Assembly (NCBI GenBank): GCA_030603565.1
Contig: JAUVXM010000026.1
Coordinates: 1 to 33,198, forward strand
Direction: 5' to 3'
Length of the DNA stretch: 33,198 nt
Source: Candidatus Aminicenantota bacterium
GTDB lineage: Bacteria; Acidobacteriota; Aminicenantia; Aminicenantales; Aminicenantaceae
Both the position numbers and the translations under genes were made by a program. Below the pieces are notes generated by a model that did not search any database, was not told the origin of the DNA, and worked only from the letters and a program-made list of their open reading frames with translations. Below are positions 13,925 through 22,687 of this stretch, in pieces (position 1 is the stretch's first letter; each line of letters opens with the position of its first letter).

Positions 13925-16711
13925 ATGTATAGAAAAAAAGTTTCAAGGATTCTTATAGCCTGCTTCCTGATTTTGGCCGCGGGTTTGGTTTATACTGTGG
14001 CAGATCAGAAAAAGGCTCTTACTTATCAGGATATTATGCGTTTTAAAGAGGTCCGTAATCCAGTGATCTCTGAAAACGGGCTCTGGGTCGCCTATGCTGC
14101 CCAGCCTGACCGGGGTGATGGCAGAGTAATTGTCCGCGCAGTAAAAAACGGTAAGGAATATCTGGTTGAAAGAGGAAGCCGGCCTGTGATTTCTAAAAAT
14201 GAAAACTGGGTGGCGATGATAATAAAACCCCTGGCAGCCGAACTTGCAGCTGCAGAAAAGGACAAGCCAAAACAGGGGATGGCGCTCTTAGATACTCGTT
14301 CTGGTAGAGTAAAGGAGTTAGAAAAAGTTAAAGATTTTGCATTTTCAGATGATTCCCGTTGGCTGGCATATCATCTTTACAAGGAAAATGATGAAGTAAA
14401 AAAACAAGAGGAGGAGCCTAAAGAAAAGAAAGAAGATAAAAAGAAACTTGAGATAGGCAGTACTCTGGTGCTTTATAACCTGAATTCAGGAGAAGAGGTG
14501 CGCATCCCTTTTGCCCTCAGTTATGCTTTTGATGCAACTTCCCGTTTCTTGGTTTATGCAATCGGCGATGATCCAGGTGAAGAAAACGGATTGTTTTATC
14601 TTAAATTAAGCAAGCAAGGCTGGTTAGGCAAGGCCTTGCTTCAGAAGCCTAAGGCCAAATGCTCTCAACTTGTCTGGTCAAAAACAGGCAGCAGTTTAGC
14701 ATTCCTGGCTATAGAGATGTCGGGGGAAAAAGATACTGACTTGGATGCTTCAGTCTGGGTGTGGGAAGCAGAAGGTCATAAATTGACTCAGGTGGTTACT
14801 CCGGAGGATGCCCCTGAAGGTTGGTTTCTGCCGGCAAAAAACCAGCTCAAGTGGAGCAGGGATGGCAGGAGGCTCTTTTTCGGCTTCAAGCCGGAAGAAT
14901 TTCGTCAGGTTGAGGAGGAGAAAAAAGAAAAGGAAAAAGATATTGATCTTTTCGACCTTGAGGGTATCCTGAAAAAAAGTGAGGTCGATGTCTGGCACTG
15001 GAATGACCCGCTTATTAATAGCAATCAAAAAAATATATGGCCGCGTATTAAAGACCAGACCTATACAGCAGTCTTTTTTATTGATTCCGGGCGCTTGGTC
15101 CAGCTGGCAGATAGAGATGTCCCAGAAGTCAGGATCACAGAAAATCCTGAGTATGTTTTAGCTGTTTCCAGTATTCCCTATCAAAAGGAAATCACCTGGT
15201 ATGGAAGGCTCAGTGATATCTATATAGTGAATTTAAGCAATGGTTCCCGCAAAAAAGTCGCCTCCCGCCTTGAAGACCGGTTTTCTCTGTCTCCTGGAGG
15301 AGGCTATGTGGTTTATTATCAGGATAAAAATTGGCATCTTTTTGCGAGGAAGTCAGGCCGTGTTCGCAACCTGACCAAAGATATCGGGGTTCCCTTTTAT
15401 AATGAAGACCATGATTACCCCAGCAAGGTTCCAGGTTATGGTATTGCCGGCTGGGTAAAAGAAGACCAGGCTGTCCTTCTCTATGATAAATATGATGTCT
15501 GGAAGTTTCCTCTCGAATCAGGCAAGCCGGTTAATATTACCGGCGGAAAAGGGCGCAAAGAGCTTTACACTTTCCGCGCCTTACCTTTGGATCCGGACAA
15601 AGAGTTTTATGATTTTAGCGAAAAAATATTGCTTTCAGCCTTTTATCACCGCGAAAAAAACTGGGGTTTTTATTCCTGTGATCTGAATGGAGCAGGCGTG
15701 AAAAAACTGCTGGAGGAGAGGAAAAAATTCAAATTCCTGGCTAAAGCAAAAAAAGCGGATAAAGTACTCTTTTCCAGGGAAGATTATGCTGAATTTCCTG
15801 ACCTTTGGGTAAGCGGTATGGAATTTAAAAAGCCTGAAAAAATTTCTAATGTAAATCCTCAGATAAGTGAATTTGCTTGGGGTAGTGCTGAACTGGTTGA
15901 GTGGAACAGTATGGATGGAATCCCACTTCAGGGTGTTCTTATTAAGCCCGGAAATTATGAGCCCGGTAAAAAATACCCTGTAATTGTATATTATTATCGA
16001 TTTTTCTCCCAGCGGCTCTATGAATTCAACCAGACAGTCATCAACCACCGCCCCTGTTTTCCCTTTTATGCCAGTAATGGTTATGTAGTTTTTCTGCCGG
16101 ATATACGTTTTGATGTTGGCCTCCCCGGTCCTGCGGCAACAAAGTGCCTGGTGCCGGGAGTGCAAAAAATAATAGACATGGGCATAGCAGATCCTGATGC
16201 TATCGGCCTGCACGGCCACTCCTGGAGCGGGTATCAGACTGCATTTGTCATCACTCAGACCAATCTTTTCACCTGTGCAGTAGCTGGGGCTCCTGTATCC
16301 AATATGACCAGTGCCTACAGCGGTATCCGCTGGGGTTCCGGTTTGGCCCGGCAGTTCCAGTATGAGAAGTCTCAAAGCCGTATCGGCGGTAGTCTCTGGG
16401 AGAAACTCGAGCTTTATATAGAGAATTCTCCGGTATTTTTTGCCGACCGGATAGAAACGCCCTTATTGATATTATTTGGTGATAAAGATGGGGCTGTTCC
16501 CTGGTATCAGGGGATTGAGCTTTACCTGGCTATGCGCCGGTTAGAAAAAGACTGTATCTTCCTGCAGTATCGGGATGAGCCGCATCATCCCCAGAAATAT
16601 CCCAACAAGCTGGACTGGTTTAAGAAGATGAAAGAATATTTTGACCATTATCTGAAAGGCAAACCAGGCCCGGCTTGGATAGTAGAAGGTATTCCATACC
16701 GGGGAAAATAG
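13925..16711 (+). CDS. Secreted S9-family prolyl-oligopeptidase-like serine peptidase
   Basis: The 928-residue protein has a signal peptide (about 1-27). A long beta-propeller-like region of WD/PD40-type strands follows (for example FSDDSRWLAYHLYKENDEVK) with Lys/Glu-rich insertions. The C-terminal ~270 residues are an alpha/beta-hydrolase with Ser in GLHGHSWSGYQTA, Asp in FGDKDGAVPW and His in DEPHHPQKYP. Family members remove or cut short peptides. The start was chosen at 13925 because GGGAGGG sits six bases upstream and the signal peptide starts there; the in-frame ATG at 13895 lies within repeat DNA. The next gene follows after 36 bases, so the two are probably co-transcribed. Confidence 0.9.
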   Translation: MYRKKVSRILIACFLILAAGLVYTVADQKKALTYQDIMRFKEVRNPVISENGLWVAYAAQPDRGDGRVIVRAVKNGKEYLVERGSRPVISKNENWVAMIIKPLAAELAAAEKDKPKQGMALLDTRSGRVKELEKVKDFAFSDDSRWLAYHLYKENDEVKKQEEEPKEKKEDKKKLEIGSTLVLYNLNSGEEVRIPFALSYAFDATSRFLVYAIGDDPGEENGLFYLKLSKQGWLGKALLQKPKAKCSQLVWSKTGSSLAFLAIEMSGEKDTDLDASVWVWEAEGHKLTQVVTPEDAPEGWFLPAKNQLKWSRDGRRLFFGFKPEEFRQVEEEKKEKEKDIDLFDLEGILKKSEVDVWHWNDPLINSNQKNIWPRIKDQTYTAVFFIDSGRLVQLADRDVPEVRITENPEYVLAVSSIPYQKEITWYGRLSDIYIVNLSNGSRKKVASRLEDRFSLSPGGGYVVYYQDKNWHLFARKSGRVRNLTKDIGVPFYNEDHDYPSKVPGYGIAGWVKEDQAVLLYDKYDVWKFPLESGKPVNITGGKGRKELYTFRALPLDPDKEFYDFSEKILLSAFYHREKNWGFYSCDLNGAGVKKLLEERKKFKFLAKAKKADKVLFSREDYAEFPDLWVSGMEFKKPEKISNVNPQISEFAWGSAELVEWNSMDGIPLQGVLIKPGNYEPGKKYPVIVYYYRFFSQRLYEFNQTVINHRPCFPFYASNGYVVFLPDIRFDVGLPGPAATKCLVPGVQKIIDMGIADPDAIGLHGHSWSGYQTAFVITQTNLFTCAVAGAPVSNMTSAYSGIRWGSGLARQFQYEKSQSRIGGSLWEKLELYIENSPVFFADRIETPLLILFGDKDGAVPWYQGIELYLAMRRLEKDCIFLQYRDEPHHPQKYPNKLDWFKKMKEYFDHYLKGKPGPAWIVEGIPYRGK

Positions 16712-16747
16712 AGGAGTATCAATAGGTTAATAGGTTAGGGGGATTGA

Positions 16748-17914
16748 TTGAAAAATAAACTCAGGCCCTTTCTGCTTAAGTTTACTCAGTGTTTTCTTGT
16801 TGTTTTATCTGTATTCAATCTTGCTCAGGCAGAGCGGAAAGTTACTGAAAAACCTGTAGGGCCGGGATGTACATTTATAGAGGTCTTTGATCCTGATCAG
16901 TGCCTGGGCATCTATATTCTAAAGGTCGACTTGAGTAATGAGTACATTATGATAGATTCAGTCCTGGCCCATGATTCCCTCACCGGCCGGGAAACTGTGC
17001 TTGATATGTCTCAACGAAAAACCGGGCTGGGCCACCAGGTTGTTGGAGCAGTCAATGCCGACTACTTCTATGTGACAGCTCCCAGCGGTTTGACTGTAAA
17101 TCGCGGTCATTTATCCAGATCTGCACGTGGCTGGGCAGGGATTGCATTTAGTGAAAATAATAAGCCCCTTATTGCTGTTTTTAGAGATAAAGTGACGGCC
17201 TCAGCGCCGGATGGCAGAGAAATTAGTGATTTATCGATTAATAAACCACGGAATAATGGCAATATTGTTCTCTATACAGGCCTTTACGGAGACACAACAG
17301 GGTCTATGACGGACGGAAAAGCAGTTTTGATCGACCCTAATGGTAATTCTTTTGTACCTCTGAAGGGTTTTAATATAATAGTTGGGAGAGTATGTTCTTT
17401 GCCGAGGCAGAATATAATTCCGCGCGGCAAATGGGTGCTGTCGTTCGGATGGGATTTTCTTAATATTATGAATAAGTTAAGCCCTGGATATAAATTAACT
17501 TTAGATATTTCGATTAAACCGGATTCTATGAACATCTATAATGCTGTAAGTGGGGGGCCGCGGATCTTACGCTCGGGGAAAGTATCTGTCGAATCTAACA
17601 AAGAAGGTCAGCGGGAGGGATTTGATAGAGAAAAGCATCCCCGTACTGCGGTTGGATATTCACAAGATAAACGTTTTTTGGTCATAGCTGTGATCGACGG
17701 TCGCCAGCCTGGATACAGCCGGGGAGTCGATCTTTATGAATTGGCTGGGCTTATGCTGGAGTTTGGCTGTTATGAAGCCCTCAATCTTGATGGCGGTGGT
17801 TCCTCTACTCTAGTTATATGTAACAAGATTGTTAACAATCCTTCCGACCATACCGGGCCGCGGCCTGTCGCTAACGCACTGCTGGTGATCAGTACCGCTC
17901 CTGATTGTATTTGA
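16748..17914 (+). CDS. Exported phosphodiester-glycosidase (NAGPA-domain) family protein
   Basis: The 388-residue protein has a signal peptide (about 1-28, ending LAQAE) and a NAGPA-type domain. Visible motifs are GAVNADYFYV, the SGGPRILRSGK stretch, RTAVGYSQDKRFLVIAVIDG and the signature NLDGGGSSTLV near the C-terminus. Family members cleave N-acetylglucosamine phosphodiesters or act on wall or exopolysaccharide; the substrate here is unknown. The start is a TTG at 16748 (no suitable ATG nearby) behind GGGGGAT. It sits between the S9 peptidase and an RTX-like lipoprotein, all on the same strand with short gaps. Confidence 0.85.
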   Translation: MKNKLRPFLLKFTQCFLVVLSVFNLAQAERKVTEKPVGPGCTFIEVFDPDQCLGIYILKVDLSNEYIMIDSVLAHDSLTGRETVLDMSQRKTGLGHQVVGAVNADYFYVTAPSGLTVNRGHLSRSARGWAGIAFSENNKPLIAVFRDKVTASAPDGREISDLSINKPRNNGNIVLYTGLYGDTTGSMTDGKAVLIDPNGNSFVPLKGFNIIVGRVCSLPRQNIIPRGKWVLSFGWDFLNIMNKLSPGYKLTLDISIKPDSMNIYNAVSGGPRILRSGKVSVESNKEGQREGFDREKHPRTAVGYSQDKRFLVIAVIDGRQPGYSRGVDLYELAGLMLEFGCYEALNLDGGGSSTLVICNKIVNNPSDHTGPRPVANALLVISTAPDCI

Positions 17915-17969
17915 AAAAGAAAAAAATCTCCTGTAAGATAATTTTCATACGATATATAAAGGAGAAGTT

Positions 17970-19235
17970 ATGAGAAAAATAGGTGTTTTTAGTTTAATAC
18001 TTGTATTGATGGCCTTTTTTGCTTGCACAAAGCAGGAAAAATCTGCTGGAGAAGTAGAGGCTGTTACCCTGCCGGAGATCGATATATCAGGCTCTCCCAA
18101 TGGGATAGTAACGCTTCCGGACAATGTTCCTTCTGCAATTTCTGATATTTTTGTTAAATATACTAAGATCCTAGCCCCAAATGGAAAGCCTATCCATTTT
18201 CTGGCCCAGGAAGCCTGGACTGATGTTCAGATAGCCCATGCCCGCAATGTCCTGAGGTATTTGCTTGAAGATTTCCCAGGTTCTGAATACGGCAGCGATA
18301 AATCTATTATAGCGAATAATATGGCAGACAGAAAAGCTACTATGGTATTGTTTAACACTCCCGAAGAGTTGGAAAAAGCTTTTGACACGCCGTTGCGGGA
18401 GGTAGATCTCAGCATGCAGGACCTGCGAGCCAATGAATGCCCGGCAGAAGGTAATGAAGATTATATGAACCATATAACCCGGGATGCTGCTTATGAAGAG
18501 ATCTGGCATCTGGTCCATGATAATGGTGTTAAGCTCTTGCTTCCTGATATGGTAGCTGAGATGCGGCAAGCCAATGATACGGCTGCTGAGAAAGGGTGGA
18601 AGGCCTGGCCGGAAGATGAGCCCCAGGAGCATCCCAATGAATATGTCGGAGTGCTTATAGACAATTATCTTGACCTGTGGACTGTAAGGCCGAAAAAATA
18701 TGAAGGCAGAGATATCGGCCCTGAAGACGTTCCTGATAATACATCTCATTTCGGCCGTTATTTTGCCAACAGCCGTGAAAAACTTAAAAACCAGGATCCT
18801 TTAGGATATGCTTTGTTTAACAAATTCTTTCACCCTTACCTGACCTATACGCCCATTCTTCCTGAGGATTTTGAAGGTACTTTTTCCCTTGCCTTTGATG
18901 AGTCATTGGTTTATACCTACAAATCCCAGCATCTTATTAATGTAACTTTGGCTGGAAACAATAATGCTGAGCTTATCGGTAATGCCTATGGCAATAGACT
19001 GACGGGGAACAAAGGCAATAATGTTCTGACAGGCGGAGTTGGAAATGATACTCTTGACGGAGGAGAGGGGAAAGATACAGCTGTTTTCTTCGGAGCTTAC
19101 TCTGAATATGCGATTACAAAAAAAGAAGGATATTACACTATTACAGATAACAAAGAAGACCGGGACGGAGCTGATGTCCTTAAAAATATTGAAGAGCTTA
19201 AGTTCAGCGACCGGGCTTTAAACCTCGACTTGTGA
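17970..19235 (+). CDS. Lipoprotein with C-terminal RTX-like calcium-binding repeats
   Basis: The 421-residue protein has a signal peptide with a lipobox-like FFAC (Cys19). Residues ~45-300 form an unrecognised domain with AHARNVLRYLLEDFPGSEYG and EEIWHLVHDNGVKLL. Residues ~330-375 contain glycine/aspartate nonapeptide-like repeats (GNAYGNRLTG, GNKGNNVLTG, GVGNDTLDGGEGKD), typical of RTX calcium-binding rolls, followed by a closing IEELKFSDRALNL segment. A lipid anchor with an RTX tail is unusual, since RTX tails normally go with type I secretion. The strong AAGGAG site supports the ATG. The last codons (LDL and TGA) lie in a B-type repeat end (AACCTCGACTTGTGA), so an old repeat insertion apparently set the stop. 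Confidence 0.78.
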   Translation: MRKIGVFSLILVLMAFFACTKQEKSAGEVEAVTLPEIDISGSPNGIVTLPDNVPSAISDIFVKYTKILAPNGKPIHFLAQEAWTDVQIAHARNVLRYLLEDFPGSEYGSDKSIIANNMADRKATMVLFNTPEELEKAFDTPLREVDLSMQDLRANECPAEGNEDYMNHITRDAAYEEIWHLVHDNGVKLLLPDMVAEMRQANDTAAEKGWKAWPEDEPQEHPNEYVGVLIDNYLDLWTVRPKKYEGRDIGPEDVPDNTSHFGRYFANSREKLKNQDPLGYALFNKFFHPYLTYTPILPEDFEGTFSLAFDESLVYTYKSQHLINVTLAGNNNAELIGNAYGNRLTGNKGNNVLTGGVGNDTLDGGEGKDTAVFFGAYSEYAITKKEGYYTITDNKEDRDGADVLKNIEELKFSDRALNLDL

Positions 19236-19261
19236 ATAACCCAAGTCCACCTGAGTCATTC
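19221..19261 (-). repeat. B|A repeat junction, left bracket of the ATPase gene
   Basis: AACCTCGACTTGTGAATAAC, then CCAAGTCCACCTGAGTCATTC, matches the reverse complement of 20635-20675 in 35 of 41 positions, and also resembles the junction at 214-255. No complete module follows, so this is a relic or the end of a larger unit. Confidence 0.75.
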
Positions 19262-19403
19262 CTAGCTTGACTATACGCTGGAAGCAGGAACAAACAGATA
19301 CAGCACGTTAAGAGGTTTTCATGGAAAAGATTTAAATTTTTTCTTGCATGTTATGAAAGTATAGTTTACAATTAGTCGACTGAATGAAAAGTAAGGTTAT
19401 TTT

Positions 19404-20549
19404 ATGAAAAGGCGACCGTTTTGGATAGGGCAGATTAATCGAGCCTGGAAGAAACGCCCTATTGTTTGGCTTTCAGGTGTAAGAAGAGTTGGAAAAACAA
19501 CTCTTGCAAATATGTTCAGGGATGCAATTTATCTAAATTGTGATTTACCATCAACTGTCCGTTTGCTAAATGATCCTGAAGCGTTATATGATACTCTGGA
19601 TAAAAATGCTATTGTGATTTTTGATGAGATACATCGTGCTACGGATCCAAGTCGTCTCTTAAAAATTGCTGCAGATGTATATCCTCATCTAAGGATTTTA
19701 GCTACAGGTTCATCTACTTTAGCAGCAACGCAAAAATTTAAAGACAGCCTAACTGGTCGTAAATGCTTAATATATTTACCTCCTGTTATCTGGGATGAAT
19801 GTTTAGGAATATTCGGTATTAAAAATCTTGACCACCGCTTGTTACGGGGGGGGTTACCAGAACCTCTGCTTGCAAAAGAAAAAGATGCATCTTTTTTTTC
19901 AGAATGGGTGGACAGTTTTTATGCCCGTGATATCCAAGAGCTTTTTAACATTCGAAATCGAATCGGATTTATAAAATTGCTTCACTTATTATTGAGGCAG
20001 AGTGGTGGTCTTGTTGATTATTCAAATTTGGCTAAATTAAGCGACCTTAGCCGGCCTACTGTAAAGGCTCATATTGAAGCAATGTGTATAGCGCATGCGG
20101 TATTCCTTGTTCCTCCATTTCATGGCGGAGGGCGACGTGAGTTGACTCGCAGACCGAAATGTTATGGCTTTGATACTGGGTTTGTCACTTTTATTAAGGG
20201 GTGGAATAGTATTCGAGAGGATGATCGCGGAATTTTGTGGGAACACCTTGTACTTGATACATTGCGAACCTATAAGGACGAATCAAGCCTCTATTATTGG
20301 CGGGACAAATCCAGGAGAGAAATTGATTTTGTTATTAAAGAACAAGGAGAGCAAATACATGCTATTGAATGTAAAATCAATCCCGATCAATTCAGTCCGA
20401 ATTCTCTTTTTGCTTTCCGTTCATTATATCCCAAAGGAGACAATTATATCATCAGCCCTAGAGTAAAGATGACTTACAAACGAAAATATAAAGACTTAAC
20501 GCTTCAATATTCTTCCCTTATCAACTGTCCCCTTCTTCAACAGAATTAA
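19404..20549 (+). CDS. DUF4143-type AAA ATPase (AAA_14)
   Basis: The 381-residue protein has Walker A GVRRVGKTT (25-33) near the N-terminus and Walker B IVIFDEIHRA (about 70-80), a sensor-like ILATGSSTLAA, and the C-terminal DUF4143 part with SLYYWRDKSRREIDFVIKEQ, a nuclease-like D...E/K pattern followed by AIECK. The cellular role of this ATPase family is unclear; members are common, often lone genes near mobile or toxin-like DNA. The gene stands alone, with weak TAAGG before its ATG, and is bracketed by inverted B|A repeat junctions (19221-19261 and 20635-20675), which suggests transfer as a unit or repeated insertion around it. It lacks a signal peptide, so it is cytosolic. Confidence 0.9.
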   Translation: MKRRPFWIGQINRAWKKRPIVWLSGVRRVGKTTLANMFRDAIYLNCDLPSTVRLLNDPEALYDTLDKNAIVIFDEIHRATDPSRLLKIAADVYPHLRILATGSSTLAATQKFKDSLTGRKCLIYLPPVIWDECLGIFGIKNLDHRLLRGGLPEPLLAKEKDASFFSEWVDSFYARDIQELFNIRNRIGFIKLLHLLLRQSGGLVDYSNLAKLSDLSRPTVKAHIEAMCIAHAVFLVPPFHGGGRRELTRRPKCYGFDTGFVTFIKGWNSIREDDRGILWEHLVLDTLRTYKDESSLYYWRDKSRREIDFVIKEQGEQIHAIECKINPDQFSPNSLFAFRSLYPKGDNYIISPRVKMTYKRKYKDLTLQYSSLINCPLLQQN

Positions 20550-20594
20550 GAACAAAAATTGTGCTTGATTTTTATCCTGTTTGATTAAAGTTTA

Positions 20595-20647
20595 TGATTT
20601 AAAAAGAGATATCATCTGTATCGACATTTTTTGTAAATAGTTCAGGT
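20595..20647 (+). repeat. Right end of an A module
   Basis: AAAAGAGATATCATCTGTAT, then CGACATTTTTTGTAAATAGTTCAGGT, matches the right third of the A repeat at 3569-3722. The left part is missing. It joins directly to the next B-A unit. Confidence 0.75.
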
Positions 20648-20648
20648 G

Positions 20649-21066
20649 GACCTGGGTTATTCACGAGTCGAGGTTGCCGCAGATACGAGGCGCAGGGGGT
20701 GAAGCTGTGGTCCTTCACCGCGAATCCGCTGCAACAAAGTAGATCAGGCTGTGTCACAATTAATAAAATGGGAAATATTCAATAAAAATATCCCATTTTA
20801 TGGCAATATTGGAGTGAAATTAACATGTTTTGCCCTAGATTCTTCTGTTTTTTTGCCTGTTTATCCCGTTTTGAAATCTGACCGTGAATTATGACACAGC
20901 CTGAGATGCGGTAAGATCGGCTCGCCTGAAAGGTAAAAAATGTCGATTACAAATAGAGATTACATTGTAAACGAAATGGTAAATTGTCTAGCGGCAGCAA
21001 TCAATGTAGCATACTGATTTAAAAGGAAGCAACATAGATATCGACATTTTTTATGAATAATTCTGT
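20649..21066 (+). repeat. B-A composite repeat, interrupted by a MITE
   Basis: Type B starts at 20649 (ACCTGGGTTATTCACGAGTC), is interrupted at 20745-20903, resumes with GCGGTAAGATCGGCTCGCCT, and passes at GGTAAAAAATGTCGATT into a type-A half ending TTTTTTATGAATAATTCTG. The same B-to-A transition occurs at 26740-26760. Together with 20595-20647 it fills most of the 587-base gap between the ATPase and the next gene. I see no other gene there. Confidence 0.82.
20745..20903. mobile_element. 159-bp MITE with 17-bp inverted ends and AGAT target duplication
   Basis: Ends CAGGCTGTGTCACAATT and AATTATGACACAGCCTG are inverted repeats with one mismatch in 17. AGAT occurs directly on both sides (20741-20744 and 20904-20907). 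The uninterrupted repeat copies have a single AGAT at this place, which proves insertion. A subterminal hairpin TAAAATGGGA/TCCCATTTTA lies at about 20764-20800. It has no coding capacity, so it must be moved in trans by an IS not seen here. Confidence 0.85.
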
Positions 21067-21136
21067 GTAACATTTTAACAGTTACTGCGTATAAGAGAGT
21101 GAATAAAGAAAAACATGTTTTAAAAGGAGAAATCAG

Positions 21137-22054
21137 ATGAAAAAAGCAGTTGTTTTATTTTTAACGGTCTTGCTGGTTTTTATCTTTTGTTCTGAACTAA
21201 AAGCTTCTTCTCTGCAAAAATCGATTGTTCCGGCTGAAGCATTGTGGGTAGTTCATGTTGATCTAATAAAGTTTAAAGCTTCTCGTTTGGGCGATATAGT
21301 TTTAAACGAGATCGATGCTCTGGGACTAAAGGATAAGATCGGCCGGTTTCAGAAACAATTCAAAATGGATCTCTTAAATGATATCGATGGAGTCACAGCA
21401 ATCGGATTAGGGAAAGATGAAAATGATATAGTTGTATGTCTTAAGGGGAATTTCAACAAGGACTACCTGCTTGGCCTTTTAGGAAAGGAAGATTCTCACC
21501 AGGAAATTCCTTATGGTAAATACACCCTCCATAATTGGGATAGTGATGAATTTGGTGCTTTTGTGGATGATGATCTTGTCCTTATCGCCCAGAATAAAAA
21601 TACTTTAATAAGAGTATTGGATGTCATTTCAGGAAAAAAAGCTGATATCTCTTCTTCTTCTCTTATGGAATACCTGAAAAAGGTTCCCTCTAATGCCTAT
21701 GTTTCAGCTATGGTAAAAGATATTTCCGCTATATCAGAAGAAGAAACTGATGTATTTGTCTTTAAAAAAATGAAATCTGCCCTCCTTACCCTCGCAGAGG
21801 TGAAGGAAAATCTTGACTTAAAACTCGATTTTATGGTTGATACTATAGAGGATGCGAACAATATTGAGAATGCTATCAAAGGGCTGATCGCATTAGCAAA
21901 CATGCATCTGTCAGATGAAGATTCAGAGTTGAGGATTCCAAAAGATATAGTAATATCAACCAAAAAAAACAAAGTCCAAATCGAATTGGTCTATCCAACT
22001 GATGATCTGGTTAATATCCTCTTAGGAAAGGTAAAAGGGAATTTATTTTTTTGA
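21137..22054 (+). CDS. Secreted protein of unknown function
   Basis: The 305-residue protein has a signal peptide (about 1-23, ending LKASS) and an all alpha/beta pattern with no catalytic motif. The N-terminal PAEALWVVHVDLIKFKASRL resembles proteins that sense or scaffold in the envelope, but I cannot name a family. AAGGAG before the ATG is good. It is 15 bases upstream of an ECF sigma gene and is followed by an anti-sigma gene, the mirror of the 3735-5498 operon where an unknown exported protein is last. It could be a signal partner of that sigma system. Confidence 0.7.
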   Translation: MKKAVVLFLTVLLVFIFCSELKASSLQKSIVPAEALWVVHVDLIKFKASRLGDIVLNEIDALGLKDKIGRFQKQFKMDLLNDIDGVTAIGLGKDENDIVVCLKGNFNKDYLLGLLGKEDSHQEIPYGKYTLHNWDSDEFGAFVDDDLVLIAQNKNTLIRVLDVISGKKADISSSSLMEYLKKVPSNAYVSAMVKDISAISEEETDVFVFKKMKSALLTLAEVKENLDLKLDFMVDTIEDANNIENAIKGLIALANMHLSDEDSELRIPKDIVISTKKNKVQIELVYPTDDLVNILLGKVKGNLFF

Positions 22055-22069
22055 GTTCTTTTTAATCAA

Positions 22070-22687
22070 ATGGATAAGGTCATAATACTTAAAGACTTAT
22101 CAGATGAAGAGCTCGCAGCAGATACTGCTGCGGGCTCTCGTTCTTCATTCGAAGAACTTATCTCCAGATATAGCCCCAGGCTGTTTTATTTTCTCCGGTA
22201 TAAAACCGCATCAGATCAAAATGTTGAAGACCTTATCCAGGAAACCTTTCTCAAAGCCTTCCGGAATATAGGCCGTTTCGATCCAAAACGAAAATTTTCT
22301 ACCTGGCTGTATACGATCGCAGCCCGGCAGGCTGTAAGCCTTTACCGGGCAAATAAAACAAAAAAACCTTCTTTGGTTCCAATGGCATCCTCCCAGGATC
22401 CGCAGGAAATTGTCATCCAGAAGCAAGAATCCCAAAATCTGTGGATATTGGCAGGAAAACTCTCTCAGAAGGAATATAAGGCGCTCTGGCTGTATTATGC
22501 AGAAGACATGCCTGTCAAAAATATTGCTGAGATTATGAAGAAGAAAAAGGTGACGGTACGTGTTCTCCTTCACAGAGCCAGAATAAACCTTGCTAAAAAA
22601 TTGGATAAATCTGTTTATTCTGAATCATTTGTAGGGGAAAATCCTGCAGAACATAAATTTTCATTTTCAGAGATAGGAGAAATATAA
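22070..22687 (+). CDS. ECF (sigma-70 family) RNA polymerase sigma factor, second
   Basis: The 205-residue protein has sigma region 2 (EDLIQETFLKAFRNIGRF, then FSTWLYTIAARQAVSLYR) and sigma region 4 (LSQKEYKALWLYYAEDMPVK, then a helix-turn-helix ending RVLLHRARINLAKKL). It should recruit RNA polymerase to an alternative promoter set. The stop TAA overlaps the next ATG (TAATG), so the anti-sigma factor is coupled. No good Shine-Dalgarno precedes the ATG at 22070, so translation may depend on the gene upstream, whose stop is 15 bases away. Confidence 0.92.
   Translation: MDKVIILKDLSDEELAADTAAGSRSSFEELISRYSPRLFYFLRYKTASDQNVEDLIQETFLKAFRNIGRFDPKRKFSTWLYTIAARQAVSLYRANKTKKPSLVPMASSQDPQEIVIQKQESQNLWILAGKLSQKEYKALWLYYAEDMPVKNIAEIMKKKKVTVRVLLHRARINLAKKLDKSVYSESFVGENPAEHKFSFSEIGEI

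Noticed and set aside
19404-20549. DUF4143 ATPase as part of a defence or toxin-antitoxin system
   Set aside because: No partner gene is adjacent on either side; only repeats are found.
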